Assembly: GCF_022385335.1 (NCBI RefSeq)
Contig: NZ_CP092431.1
Span: 9,486,001 to 9,550,000 of the forward strand
Length of the DNA: 64,000 nt
Direction of reading: 5' to 3'
Source: Streptomyces deccanensis
GTDB lineage: Bacteria > Actinomycetota > Actinomycetes > Streptomycetales > Streptomycetaceae
Part shown: one piece after another, positions 1 through 8,476 of the stretch
How the letters are laid out: each line of letters starts with the position of its first letter
How positions within the stretch are numbered: position 1 is the stretch's first letter
Position numbers and translations under genes: made by a program
The notes under the pieces: model-generated
Told to the model about the DNA's origin: nothing
Database searches by the model: none
Seen by the model: only the letters and a program-made list of their open reading frames with translations

Positions 1-145
1 AGGTGCCCGGGGAGTCGGGGGAGGAGTTGTCGCGGCGGGCGAGCTGTGGCAGCGCGGGATCGCGGTGCGCCGTCTCGAACAACGGATCGGCCAGCCCTCC
101 GGTCATGACCGGGCCCGTCGACGGAGCGATGCCGAAGTTGCCCAT
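1..145 (-). CDS. N-terminal fragment of an unidentified protein (cut by window edge)
   Basis: An open minus-strand frame runs from an ATG at 145 off the left edge without a stop. It begins MGNFGIAPSTGPVMTGGLAD and continues with LFETAHRDPALPQLARRD. A GGAAGG lies about 13 bases before the ATG, so the start is plausible but the ribosome site is not ideal; a second in-frame ATG occurs at codon 14. The phrase 'DPLFETAHRDPALPQLARRD' resembles the first strand of AMP-dependent acyl-CoA synthetases, where it precedes the substrate-loading domain, but only 48 codons are visible. The family call is a guess; the existence of a gene is better supported than its function. Confidence 0.45.
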   Translation of the reverse strand, partial: MGNFGIAPSTGPVMTGGLADPLFETAHRDPALPQLARRDNSSPDSPGT

Positions 146-458
146 GCGACGCTCAGAACCTTCCCTGCACGCGACCTCGCCGACGGTGCGCCAACCGGCG
201 GTGATCGAACGTAGCGTACGGCGCCGGAACCCGCCCGGGGAATCGGCAAGTCGGCCGCCGCACATCCGTTCCGTGGACCGTGAACGTGATGTGCGGCACG
301 TGCCCGACCTCCTTCGTGGGACCCTCCCGGGAATCGTCGCTGCACACGGCTTGATCACCTCTGACCGGCGGTAATGCCCCGGACCCGGACGTCCGACGGG
401 TGTGGCACTGTGGTGCGCGCGACGCGGGAGGTGTCCCGCCGATGTGGAGAGGTGGACG
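146..458. other. Intergenic region, no gene seen
   Basis: This is the divergent gap between the fragment at the left edge and the hypothetical gene starting at 459. Open frames cross it on both strands, but they are high-GC shadows without ribosome sites or recognisable protein sequence. It presumably holds promoters for both genes; no strong -35/-10 pair or palindrome was identified. Confidence 0.4.
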
Positions 459-983
459 GTGCGCGAGCCCAACGTGATCGGGGACTGGCAGGAGTACGAG
501 GGCGACCTGGCCGGCCTGCGTGTGCGCGTCCACGGAGTGGAGTGCGCGGAACCCCCACGGGGACGCGACGACGCCGCCGAGGGCCTCACGTACTTCCGGT
601 TCCGGGTCACCGTCGAGAACCGGGGCGGCGACCACGTCGGCCTTCACCTGGAGGACGGCCAGCTCGACATCCGCACCGGCCCCGACGGCGAGAGCGCCTT
701 CCTCGACTGGCGCAACTCCAAGTTCATCGAGGGCTTCGACCTCTACCCGCTGCGCCGCGCCACCTCCGTCCTGTACGCGGCCGCCCCCGAGGCCCACCTC
801 ACCCAGTTCGACATCCAGGTCCAGCTGCGCGCCGACGAGGAGTGGACCGAGCGGTACCTGTGGTCCGGCGGCATCGGCGTCGACGAGGACCTCCTCGACC
901 CGACGGGCGGCCCGGGCCGCGCGGACATCGCGGGCCAGATCAGCGCCTTCCTGCACGAGGAGGCGGAGCGGGGCGCGAGCTGA
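459..983 (+). CDS. Hypothetical soluble protein
   Basis: This encodes a 174-residue protein of unknown function. The GTG start at 459 was chosen over an upstream ATG at 402 because GGAGAGG sits six bases before it. The protein is acidic, has no signal peptide or membrane segment, and alternates hydrophobic and polar residues in its middle (YFRFRVTVENRGGDHVGLHL), suggesting a beta-sandwich fold. It ends in an acidic helix (FLHEEAERGAS). It stands alone and converges with tctA, whose stop lies 16 bases beyond its own. I do not recognise a family. Confidence 0.7.
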   Translation: MREPNVIGDWQEYEGDLAGLRVRVHGVECAEPPRGRDDAAEGLTYFRFRVTVENRGGDHVGLHLEDGQLDIRTGPDGESAFLDWRNSKFIEGFDLYPLRRATSVLYAAAPEAHLTQFDIQVQLRADEEWTERYLWSGGIGVDEDLLDPTGGPGRADIAGQISAFLHEEAERGAS

Positions 984-998
984 GCGCACGGCAGCCGC

Positions 999-2498
999 TC
1001 ACCCCGCCTCGGCGCGGGGCCCGCGGGTGACGAGTCGCCTCAGCAGCGGCCACGCCAGCAGCACCGCGATGATCACGTACACCGTCACCGAGAACGGCGT
1101 GTTCACCAGGCCGGTGACGCTGCCGTCGCTGATCTGAAGGGCCCGGCGCAACTGCTGCTCGGCGTTCGGGCCGAGGATCACGCCGATGACGGCGGGGAGC
1201 ACCGGCAGGCCGTAGCGGCGCATGCCGAAGCCGATCAGGCCGATGACCAGCAGGATCACCAGGTCGATCACCTCGCCGCCGACCGCGTACGCGCCGACCG
1301 CCGCGAAGAACAGGATCCCCGCGTAGAGATACGGGCGCGGGATCCGCAGCAGCTTCGCCCACAGCGGGGCCAGCGGCAGGTTGAGGGCGAGCAGCAGCAC
1401 CATGCCGACGAAGAGCGAGGCGATCAGGCCCCACACGAGGTCCGGCTCGCGTTCGAAGAGCAGCGGGCCGGGCTGGATGCCGTACTGCTGGAACGCCGCC
1501 AGCATCACCGCCGCGACCGCCGTGGTCGGCAGGCCCAGGGTCAGCATGGAGACGAGCGTGCCCGCCGCCGAGGCCGACGCCGCCGACTCCGGGCCCGCGA
1601 CGCCCTCGATGGCGCCCTTGCCCCACTCGGCCTTGTGCTTCGACAGCCGCTTCTCGGTGACGTACGACAGGAACGTGGGGATCTCCGCGCCGCCCGCCGG
1701 GATCGCGCCGAACGGGAAGCCGATGAACGGGCCCCGCAGCCAGGACCTCCAGGTCCGCTTCACATCGGAGCGGCCGAGCCACGGCCGGCCCACCGGGATC
1801 GGTTCGGGCGGGCTGCGCCGCAGGTGGGCGGCGACCCACAGCGCCTCGCCGATGGCGAACAGACCCACCGCGACGATCACCACATCCACACCGTCGGCGA
1901 GTTGCAGGGAACCGAAGGTCAGCCGCTGCTGGCCGGTCATCTGATCCAGGCCCACCAGACCGATCGTCAGGCCGATGAGGAGGGACGCCAGGCCCCGGAT
2001 GCGCGAGGAGCCGAGAACCGACGTCACGGCGATGAACGCCAGCACCATGATCGCGAAGTAGTCCGGGGCGCCGATGTCCACGGCCAGCTCGGCGACCTTC
2101 GGCGCCAGTGCCACCAGCAGGATGGTGCCGACCATGCCGCCCGCGAAGTGCCCGATGGCGGCCGCCGCCAGCGCCTGCGCGCCCCGCCCGGACTTGGCCA
2201 TGGGGTTGCCCTCCATGGCCGCGACCACGGCCGCGCTCTCCCCGGGGGTGTTGAGGAGGATCGAGGTCGTCGAGCCGCCGAACATCGCCCCGTAGTAGAT
2301 GCCCGCGAACATGATGAACGCGCCGACCGGGTTCAGCCCGTACGTCACCGGCAGCAGCAGCGCCACCGCCATCGCGGGCCCGATCCCGGGCAGCACCCCG
2401 ATCGCCGTGCCCAGCAGGACACCGATCGCGGCCCACAGCAGGTTGATCGGCGTCAGCGCCGTACCGAAGCCGTCGAGGAGGGAGCTGAAGGCGTCCAT
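999..2498 (-). CDS. tctA: Tripartite tricarboxylate transporter, large membrane subunit TctA
   Basis: TctA is the large permease of tripartite tricarboxylate transporters, which import citrate or related di- and tricarboxylates together with a small membrane subunit and an extracytoplasmic binding protein. The product is 499 residues, the usual TctA length, and hydrophobic throughout with about 11-12 membrane segments. It carries the glycine-rich N-terminal block [25 protein letters not shown] (about residues 30-50) and the family block [13 protein letters not shown], with a related GLPTTAVA block in the second half. It is the last gene of a tctC-tctB-tctA operon; only one base separates its ATG from the tctB stop, so translation is probably coupled. 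Confidence 0.93.
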   Translation of the reverse strand: MDAFSSLLDGFGTALTPINLLWAAIGVLLGTAIGVLPGIGPAMAVALLLPVTYGLNPVGAFIMFAGIYYGAMFGGSTTSILLNTPGESAAVVAAMEGNPMAKSGRGAQALAAAAIGHFAGGMVGTILLVALAPKVAELAVDIGAPDYFAIMVLAFIAVTSVLGSSRIRGLASLLIGLTIGLVGLDQMTGQQRLTFGSLQLADGVDVVIVAVGLFAIGEALWVAAHLRRSPPEPIPVGRPWLGRSDVKRTWRSWLRGPFIGFPFGAIPAGGAEIPTFLSYVTEKRLSKHKAEWGKGAIEGVAGPESAASASAAGTLVSMLTLGLPTTAVAAVMLAAFQQYGIQPGPLLFEREPDLVWGLIASLFVGMVLLLALNLPLAPLWAKLLRIPRPYLYAGILFFAAVGAYAVGGEVIDLVILLVIGLIGFGMRRYGLPVLPAVIGVILGPNAEQQLRRALQISDGSVTGLVNTPFSVTVYVIIAVLLAWPLLRRLVTRGPRAEAG

Positions 2499-2499
2499 G

Positions 2500-3045
2500 T
2501 CAGAGCACTCCCATCAGCGGACCGCCGGGCAGCGGCACCCCGAGCAGGTTGTTGAACACCGCGTACGTGACCAGGGAGATGACGGCCGCGATCAGCGGGT
2601 CACGGTCCAGGTGCCGGCTGCCGAGGGCGTAGGCCGCGCCCCAGAACAGCAGGGCGCCGGATATGGGGAAGCCGAGCGGTTCGATCAGGACGGCCGCGCC
2701 GAGGAACACCCCGGCCAGCAGCAGGACCGTGCGCCAGTCGGCGGGCTCGGACAGGTCGATGTCCTCGCCGCCCTCCGCCTCGCCCCGGCCGCCGCGCAGC
2801 ACGTCCACCGCGAGCAGGGCGGCGATCAGCAGCAGACCGCCGCCGACCACGATCGGCACGGTCCTCGGGCCGACCGGACCGCGCTGCGCGATGTCGACGT
2901 CCATGGTGAGCGCGTCGGTCAGCACCAGGACGCCGAGCGCCAGCAGCAGGACGCAGACGCCGAGCTCGGAGTGGTCGCGCAGCCAGGAGCGGCGCTCCTC
3001 GGCGGGTGTAGGGGGAGTGCCGGTGGTGTCCGTCTCCGTCGTCAC
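2500..3045 (-). CDS. tctB: Tripartite tricarboxylate transporter, small membrane subunit TctB
   Basis: TctB is the small four-helix membrane subunit of the tricarboxylate transporter. The 181-residue product has four hydrophobic segments: [45 protein letters not shown], and a C-terminal pair ending in the small residues of [13 protein letters not shown]. The GTG start at 3045 overlaps the TGA of tctC (GTGA) and has AAGGAG eight bases upstream. A longer frame to 3165 exists but would lie inside tctC and is not needed. The N-terminus is a short Thr-rich cytoplasmic tail. Sequence conservation in TctB is low, so the call relies on topology and position between tctC and tctA. Confidence 0.9.
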   Translation of the reverse strand: MTTETDTTGTPPTPAEERRSWLRDHSELGVCVLLLALGVLVLTDALTMDVDIAQRGPVGPRTVPIVVGGGLLLIAALLAVDVLRGGRGEAEGGEDIDLSEPADWRTVLLLAGVFLGAAVLIEPLGFPISGALLFWGAAYALGSRHLDRDPLIAAVISLVTYAVFNNLLGVPLPGGPLMGVL

Positions 3046-4025
3046 AGTCCCAGCTCCTTCAGCACCGACACCACGCGCTTGTCCTGGGCGTCCAGAAATT
3101 CGCCGAACTTCTCGCCGGTGAGGAAGGCGTCGTCCCAGCCGTTCTGCTTCATCGACTGCCGCCACTCCGGAGAGTCGTGCAGTTCCTCGATCAGCCGGGT
3201 GAGCTTGTCGCGCTCGGCCTCGGTGAGGCCGGGCGGGGCGACGATGCCGCGCCAGTTGGTGAAGTTCACGTCGTAGCCGGCCTCCTGGAGGGTCGGCGCG
3301 TCCAGCCCGGCGACCCGCTTCGGGCCGGTCACCGCGAGCAGCCGCAGCTCGCCCGCCTTGATCTGGTCCAGGTACTCGCCGACCCCGGACACCCCGAAGG
3401 CGACCTTGTCGCCCAGGATCGACGCGAGCAGCTCACCGCCGCCGTCGAACGGGATGTAGTTGACGTCCTTCGGCGCGATCCCGGCGGCCTGCGCCATCAG
3501 CATCGGCGCCAGATGGTCGGGCCCGCCCGGCGCCGAACCCCCGCCCACCGGCAGCTTGCCCGGGTCCTCCTTCCAGGCCCCGACCAGCTCGTCGATCGTC
3601 TTGTACGGGGAGTCCTTGGCGACCACCACGACGTCCTGCTCCTCGGTGAGACGGGCGATCGGTGTGGTGTCGGCGAGTGTCTTCGGCGCGTCGTTGGAGC
3701 GGACGGCGCCGACGACACCGAGCCCCATCGACATCGCGAGCCTGCCGTTGCCGTGCTCGCTCACCAGCCGGCTCAGACCGACCGTGCCACCGGCACCGGG
3801 CAGGTTGAACACCTCGATGTTGTGGGTGAGCCCGGCGTCCTCGGCGTTCTTCGCGGCCGTCCGCGCGGTGATGTCGTAACCGCCGCCGGGTGTGTTCGGC
3901 ACCATGAAACGCAGGCCGGGGATCTGCGTGCCGCTCTCGGTGCCGCCGCCGGTGGACAGCAGGGGCGGTCCCACGAGCACGAGCACGGCCGCCCCGAGCA
4001 GGGCGAACGGGGTGCGCAGCTGCAC
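3042..4025 (-). CDS. tctC: Tripartite tricarboxylate transporter substrate-binding protein TctC
   Basis: TctC is the extracytoplasmic receptor of the transporter and delivers the carboxylate to TctAB. The product from the GTG at 4025 is 327 residues, matching the family; upstream in-frame codons back to 4274 look non-coding. GGTGG lies about eight bases before this GTG. Residues 1-25 form a signal peptide or N-terminal anchor (VQLRTPFALLGAAVLVLVG). The mature protein has the family hallmark MVPNTPGGGYDITART, a central PIARLTEEQDVVVVAKDSP strand and GGGSAPGGPDHL. There is no lipobox cysteine, unusual for a Gram-positive binding protein, so it may stay anchored by its uncleaved signal. It is the first gene of the operon. 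Confidence 0.92.
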   Translation of the reverse strand: MQLRTPFALLGAAVLVLVGPPLLSTGGGTESGTQIPGLRFMVPNTPGGGYDITARTAAKNAEDAGLTHNIEVFNLPGAGGTVGLSRLVSEHGNGRLAMSMGLGVVGAVRSNDAPKTLADTTPIARLTEEQDVVVVAKDSPYKTIDELVGAWKEDPGKLPVGGGSAPGGPDHLAPMLMAQAAGIAPKDVNYIPFDGGGELLASILGDKVAFGVSGVGEYLDQIKAGELRLLAVTGPKRVAGLDAPTLQEAGYDVNFTNWRGIVAPPGLTEAERDKLTRLIEELHDSPEWRQSMKQNGWDDAFLTGEKFGEFLDAQDKRVVSVLKELGL

Positions 4026-4213
4026 GAATGCCACCACCTGTCGGTCGGGTCGAGGGGGGAAGGGTGACCTGGGCCACATCGTGCCCGCGCGGGACGGTCC
4101 TGACGCCCTTGCGGAAGCAACGGAGGTTGTGGTCGTAGTGGTCACGGCCCCTGTCACCTTATGGGCACGTCCCCCACACCTCCCTTTCCCGGATCGCACG
4201 CGGGCGCCATGAT

Positions 4214-4231
4214 TGTGCGACCCACCGCACA
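4214..4231. promoter_or_regulatory. Inverted repeat between tctC and the CitA-like kinase, possible operator
   Basis: TGTGCG-ACCCAC-CGCACA has perfect six-base arms around a six-base spacer. It sits in the 332-base divergent gap (4026-4357) between the tctCBA operon and the two-component genes, about 190 bases before tctC and 130 before the kinase. By analogy with citAB/dcuSR systems this is a plausible binding site for the response regulator encoded at 6031, but that is inference. Nothing else in the gap looks like a gene. Confidence 0.35.
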
Positions 4232-4357
4232 GGGCGGCGCCCGAGCCGCGGACCGCCCGGCGTGGTGCCGGCACCGAGAAGTGGGACGCCCGACGCGGCG
4301 TCCGGTACAGACAGGAGCGGCGCCCGGGACGGCGTCGGCACGAGAGAAGAGTCCGTC

Positions 4358-6034
4358 GTGGTGTTCCGTCGCCATACCCTCGCAGGCGAGATGCTGGTCC
4401 TCCAGCTCGCCATCGTCGTGGTGGTGCTGCTGGCGGTCGCGGCGGTCTCGCTCACGCAGTCGGCGGCGACCTTCAACCGCGTCGAGGGCCGCCGGGTCAC
4501 CGCGCTCGCCGAGCAGCTCGCCGCCAACCCGCTGGTCCGGGACCGTCTCGCGCGGCCCGTCGCGCACGAGGCGCTGGCCCCCCTGGTGAACTCCACCCAG
4601 ACCCAGTCCGGGGTCACCTCGGTCACCGTCGCCGACGCCGACGGCCGGATCGTCAGCTCCACCGACCCCACGGCGATCGGCGACCCGATGCCGGTGGGCG
4701 AGGGCGCCGTCGCGGGCCGGGGCTGGTCCGGCTCACTGACCCTGGACGGCAGCCGCGAGCTCGTGGCCCAGGTCCCCGTGCTCGGCGCGACCACCAACGA
4801 CAACCTCGGCCTGCTGCTGGGCACGGTCATGATCGGCGAGGCCTCCCCGACCGTGTGGCAACGCCTCAGCGGCGCCTCCTCCTACCTCCTCGCCTACCTC
4901 GGCATCGCCAGCGGCCTCGGCCTCGTCGGCTCCTGGCTGCTCGCCCGCCGCGTCAAACGGCAGACCCTCGGCCTGGAGCCCCAGGAGATCGCCGGCCTCG
5001 CCGAACACCGCGAGGCCATGCTCTACGGCATCGCCGAGGGCGTGATCGCCCTCGACCCCCACCACCGGCTCACCCTCGTCAACGAGATGGGCCGGCGCCT
5101 GCTGGACCTGCCCGAGGACTGCGTCGGCAAGAGCCTCACCGACCTCGGCGTCGAGGGACGGCTGCGGGACGTCCTGGCCGGGGCCCAGGCGGAGACGCCC
5201 CACCAGCGCGACGAGGTCGTCATCCGCCGGGGCCGGGTCCTGGTGATGAACCGCATGACCGTCACCAAGGACGGCCGCCACCTCGGCTCCGTCACCACCC
5301 TCCGGGACCGCACCGAACTGGCCCGCCTCGAACGAGAGATCGGCTCCTTCCGCAGCTCCTCCGAGCTGCTGCGCGCCCAGGCCCACGAGTTCGCCAACCA
5401 GCTCCACACCATCTCCGGCCTCATCCAGATCGGCGAGCAGGACGAGGTCGTCCACTACATCCGGGCGCTGAGCCGCCACCGCCACTCCCTCGACGTCACC
5501 CTCAGCCGCCGCGTCCGCGACACCGCCGTCGCCGCCCTGCTCACGGCGAAGACCTCGCTGGCCGCCGAACGCCGGGTCACCCTGCGGATCTCCGACGCCA
5601 CCAACCTCGACCGGCTCGCCCCCGAGGACGCCGCCGACGTGGCGACCGTCGTCGGCAACCTCGTCGACAACGCCGTGGACGCGGCCGCCACCACGACCGC
5701 GCCCGAGGACCCCGACCGCTGGGCCGGCGCCGACGCCCGCGAGGCCTGGGTCGAGGTGGAACTGCGGCAGGACGCCTCCAGCGTGGAGATCGTCGTCCGC
5801 GACTCGGGCCCCGGTGTGGCCCCCGAACTCGCCCGTGAGGTCTTCTCCCACGGTTTCACCACCAAGGCCGCCCGGGAAGGCGAACGCGGCATCGGCCTGG
5901 CCCTCACCCGCCTGGTCTGCGAACGCCACGGCGGTGAGATCTCGGTGACCAACACCCCCGACGGGGCCATGTTCACCGCCCGCATGACCGTCAGCCACCT
6001 CGCCGACGCGGTGGCGGAAGGAGCGACACCATGA
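4358..6034 (+). CDS. CitA/DcuS-type sensor histidine kinase
   Basis: This membrane sensor kinase of the citrate/C4-dicarboxylate class probably senses the carboxylate taken up by the adjacent transporter. From the GTG at 4358 (GAGAAGAG a few bases before) it has 558 residues: a membrane helix at about 12-34, an extracytoplasmic sensor at 35-170 containing the VADADGRIVSSTDP and IGDPMP signatures of CitA sensors, a second helix at about 178-198, a cytoplasmic PAS domain (YGIAEGVIALDPHHRLTLVN), the phosphorylation box AHEFANQLHTISGLIQIG with His near residue 343, and an ATPase domain with NLVDNAVDAA, DSGPGV and GIGLAL. Its stop overlaps the next ATG (ATGA), so kinase and regulator are translationally coupled. 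Confidence 0.92.
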   Translation: MVFRRHTLAGEMLVLQLAIVVVVLLAVAAVSLTQSAATFNRVEGRRVTALAEQLAANPLVRDRLARPVAHEALAPLVNSTQTQSGVTSVTVADADGRIVSSTDPTAIGDPMPVGEGAVAGRGWSGSLTLDGSRELVAQVPVLGATTNDNLGLLLGTVMIGEASPTVWQRLSGASSYLLAYLGIASGLGLVGSWLLARRVKRQTLGLEPQEIAGLAEHREAMLYGIAEGVIALDPHHRLTLVNEMGRRLLDLPEDCVGKSLTDLGVEGRLRDVLAGAQAETPHQRDEVVIRRGRVLVMNRMTVTKDGRHLGSVTTLRDRTELARLEREIGSFRSSSELLRAQAHEFANQLHTISGLIQIGEQDEVVHYIRALSRHRHSLDVTLSRRVRDTAVAALLTAKTSLAAERRVTLRISDATNLDRLAPEDAADVATVVGNLVDNAVDAAATTTAPEDPDRWAGADAREAWVEVELRQDASSVEIVVRDSGPGVAPELAREVFSHGFTTKAAREGERGIGLALTRLVCERHGGEISVTNTPDGAMFTARMTVSHLADAVAEGATP

Positions 6035-6774
6035 CCGGCACGAGCAGCCCGCCCGGCACGAGCGGCGGGCCGTCCGCCCCGAGCAGCCCGCCCGGCACCA
6101 TCGACGTGCTCGTGGTCGACGACGACTTCATGGTGGCCCGGGTCCACCGCACCTTCGTCGAACGCGTCGAGCCGTTCCACGTGGTCGGCGTCGCCAGCAC
6201 CGGCGAGCAGGCCGTCGCCGCCGTCGACGAACTCCGTCCCGACCTCGTCCTCCTCGACCTCTACCTCCCCGACGGCTTCGGGCTCGACGTCATACCCCGG
6301 CTGCGCACCGCCGGACACGACTGCGACGTCATGGTCATCAGCGCCGCCCGGGAGGCCGACAGCGTGCGCGGCGCGGTCCGCCACGGCGTCGTCGACTACC
6401 TCCTCAAGCCCTTCGAGTTCGAGGAGCTGCGCTCCCGGCTCCAGCGGTACGCCGCCCAGCGCGGCCGACTGCTCACCACCGTCGTCCGCGGCCAGGCCGA
6501 CATCGACCGGGTGCTCGCCGGAGCCTCCGCCCCGGCGTCGACGGCCGGCGCCCTGCCCAAGGGCATGAGCGTGGAGACCGCCGAACTGATCGAGGCCACC
6601 CTGCGCGCCGCCGACGGCACCCTCTCCGCCACCGAGTGCGCCACCCTCACCGGCATCTCCCGGGTCTCCGCCCGCCGCTACCTGGAGTACTTCCACAGCT
6701 CCGGCAGCGCGGACGTCTCCCTGCGCTACGGCGTGGCCGGGCGCCCGGAGCGACGGTACAGCTGGCGGGTGTGA
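6031..6774 (+). CDS. CitB/DcuR-family response regulator
   Basis: This is the partner regulator of the kinase upstream, 247 residues. After a Gly/Ser/Pro-rich N-terminal tail of about 24 residues comes the receiver domain: VLVVDDDFMVARVHR carries the acidic pocket, DLVLLDLYLPDGFG the phospho-acceptor Asp near residue 76, and YLLKPFEFEELRSRLQ the conserved Lys. The C-terminal part (about 185-235) has the helix-turn-helix of the CitB class (LSATECATLTGISRVSARRYLEY). It starts inside the kinase stop codon. Known relatives activate dicarboxylate or citrate transport genes, so tctCBA, divergent 4 kb away, is the likely target. It converges with the thioesterase gene across a 50-base gap. Confidence 0.93.
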   Translation: MTGTSSPPGTSGGPSAPSSPPGTIDVLVVDDDFMVARVHRTFVERVEPFHVVGVASTGEQAVAAVDELRPDLVLLDLYLPDGFGLDVIPRLRTAGHDCDVMVISAAREADSVRGAVRHGVVDYLLKPFEFEELRSRLQRYAAQRGRLLTTVVRGQADIDRVLAGASAPASTAGALPKGMSVETAELIEATLRAADGTLSATECATLTGISRVSARRYLEYFHSSGSADVSLRYGVAGRPERRYSWRV

Positions 6775-6824
6775 GGCCCAGGTACCCAGAGTTCGGGGCC
6801 GCGCCTTCCGTCGGCCGTGCCCGG

Positions 6825-7577
6825 CTACAGCCCCAGGTGCCGGCGTACGACGTCGACGACCTCCTGCGGCCGGTCGTTGAGGTAGAAGTGGCCGCCGGGG
6901 AACACACACAGCTCGGTCGGTCCGTCGGTGTGGCCGCTCCAGGCCCGCGCCTCCGCCACCGGCGTCACGGGGTCGGCGTCGCCGGTGAGGACGGTGACCG
7001 GACAGGCCAGCCGGTCGTCGGGGCGCGGCTCGTACGTCTCCAGCGCCTTGTAGTCGCCGCGCAGCGCCGGCAGCACGAGCTGCACCAGCTCCTCGTCGTC
7101 GAAGACCCGCCCGTCGGTGCCGCCCAACCGGCGCACCGCCCGCAGCAGTTCGGCATCGCTGCCGAGGTGCAGCCGAGGGCCGGTCCGGGCCGTGGAGGGA
7201 GCGCGGCGCCCCGAGACGAACAGCCGCACCGGGGGCCGCCCGGCCGCCTCCAGTGCCAGCGCCGCCTCGTAGGCGACCAGTGCGCCCATGCTGTGCCCGA
7301 AGAGGGCGAGCGGCCGTTGGTCGTCGTCGCCGGTGACGGCCCCGACGATCCGCTCGGCCAGTTCCCGCACGCTCTCCGACGGCGGCTCGGCGAAACGGTC
7401 CTGGCGCCCCGGGTACTGCGCGGCCAGCACATCGGCCGCCGGGGCGAGCGCCAGCGCCATCGGGTGGTAGGCGCTCGCCGAACCACCCGCGTGCGGCAGA
7501 CACAGCAGCCGCACGGCAGCCTCCGGCGCGGGCCGGTAACGCCGTACCCACGGACCGCTGTTGACCGCTGAGGTCAT
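6825..7577 (-). CDS. Type II thioesterase (GrsT-like alpha/beta hydrolase)
   Basis: This 250-residue enzyme belongs to the type II thioesterases, which release stalled or wrong acyl groups from carrier proteins of peptide and polyketide synthases. The nucleophile motif GHSMG has Ser at residue 96, and the C-terminal PGGHFYL supplies the catalytic His at residue 230. The N-terminal LLCLPHAGGSASAYHP is typical of the family. Its ATG overlaps the stop of the STM4011-type gene (ATGA), so it is the last cistron of that operon. No synthetase or carrier protein is in the window, so its substrate is unknown and may be a product of the radical SAM system. Confidence 0.88.
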   Translation of the reverse strand: MTSAVNSGPWVRRYRPAPEAAVRLLCLPHAGGSASAYHPMALALAPAADVLAAQYPGRQDRFAEPPSESVRELAERIVGAVTGDDDQRPLALFGHSMGALVAYEAALALEAAGRPPVRLFVSGRRAPSTARTGPRLHLGSDAELLRAVRRLGGTDGRVFDDEELVQLVLPALRGDYKALETYEPRPDDRLACPVTVLTGDADPVTPVAEARAWSGHTDGPTELCVFPGGHFYLNDRPQEVVDVVRRHLGL

Positions 7578-8476
7578 GGACTCACTCGCCTTTCGGTTCC
7601 TCTTTCGGTTCCTCGACGCGCCGCCGGCGTCGGCACGCGTTCCAGGACGCCGCCCGCGAAGACGTCGTACAGGGGCAGCGTTTCGAGGTGAACGTAGCCG
7701 ATGTGGCAGTCGCAGACGGACAACGGGCAGGGGCGGGGGGCGAGCGCCGTGCGGAACGATCCGTCGTACAGGTTGCCCAGTTCCGTCTTGACGAAGTGGC
7801 AGCGCCGTACCGTGCCCTCCCCGTCCACGGACACGACCGTGGAGCCGGTACGGCAGGCACGGCCCGCCGAGCGGTGCGGGTGGCGACTGAAGGGGAAGAG
7901 GGGGTCCAACTCGGTCCAGAGCGCGGCCTCCTCGTCGGTGTAGGTGTGTCCCTCGGCGGCGTTCACCCAGAGGTACACCTGCTCCGGCAGCTCCCGGCGC
8001 AGTCGTCGGGCGTGCTCCAGATGCTCGGGCAGGCCGACGATCCCCACGCTGAAGCGGATCCCGTCCGCGGCGAGTCGGAGCGCCTTGCCGAGGAACCTCT
8101 CGTACGGCGTCTGCCCCGGGTGGTAGGTGCACCACAGGGCCACCGTGTCCGGGTCCGCCTCGGACAGCCACTCCGTGCGGCAGCTCAGGTTCGTCTGGAT
8201 CGCCACCCGGTCGATGTGCGGCTCGTGGGAGAGCTCGATCAGGGCCTTGCGGTACCAGGAGCGCACCAGCCCCTCGCCCCACGGCGTGAACAGCACCGAG
8301 AGCCGGTCGCCGGTCCGGTCCCGGGCCCAGGCGGTGAAACGGTCCAGGGCCGCGCGGTCGGCGCGTAGCTGTTCCGTGGAGTCGCGGCGCTTGGCGAACG
8401 GGCAGTAGGGGCAGTCGTAGTCGCAGGAGGCGAGCGGGCCCCGGTAGAGGATCGTCAGGTCCACGGGCGCCGTCAC
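7574..8476 (-). CDS. STM4011-family radical SAM protein
   Basis: This predicted radical S-adenosylmethionine enzyme has 300 residues. The cluster-binding motif CxxxCxxC is CDYDCPYC at residues 18-25, followed by PFAKRRDS. Later blocks such as TPWGEGLVRSWYRKAL, AIQTNLSC and LWCTYHPGQTP match the family named after Salmonella STM4011. A Cys-rich C-terminal region (RPCPLSVCDCHIGYVHLE) could bind a further cluster. The GTG start at 8476 overlaps the stop of the upstream radical SAM gene (GTGA), and its own stop overlaps the thioesterase start. The C-terminus ends in a short repeat (RGTERGTERR) from a duplicated TTTCGGTTCCT sequence. The substrate is unknown. Confidence 0.88.
   Translation of the reverse strand: MTAPVDLTILYRGPLASCDYDCPYCPFAKRRDSTEQLRADRAALDRFTAWARDRTGDRLSVLFTPWGEGLVRSWYRKALIELSHEPHIDRVAIQTNLSCRTEWLSEADPDTVALWCTYHPGQTPYERFLGKALRLAADGIRFSVGIVGLPEHLEHARRLRRELPEQVYLWVNAAEGHTYTDEEAALWTELDPLFPFSRHPHRSAGRACRTGSTVVSVDGEGTVRRCHFVKTELGNLYDGSFRTALAPRPCPLSVCDCHIGYVHLETLPLYDVFAGGVLERVPTPAARRGTERGTERRVSP

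Noticed and set aside
153..989. Minus-strand frame of 278 codons overlapping the hypothetical gene at 459
   Set aside because: It has no ribosome site and an amino-acid mix typical of antisense high-GC frames; the plus-strand frame has a good ribosome site.
4733..5998. Minus-strand frame of 421 codons opposite the CitA-like kinase
   Set aside because: Asp/Gly/Val-rich low-complexity antisense product; the plus-strand kinase has all expected motifs.
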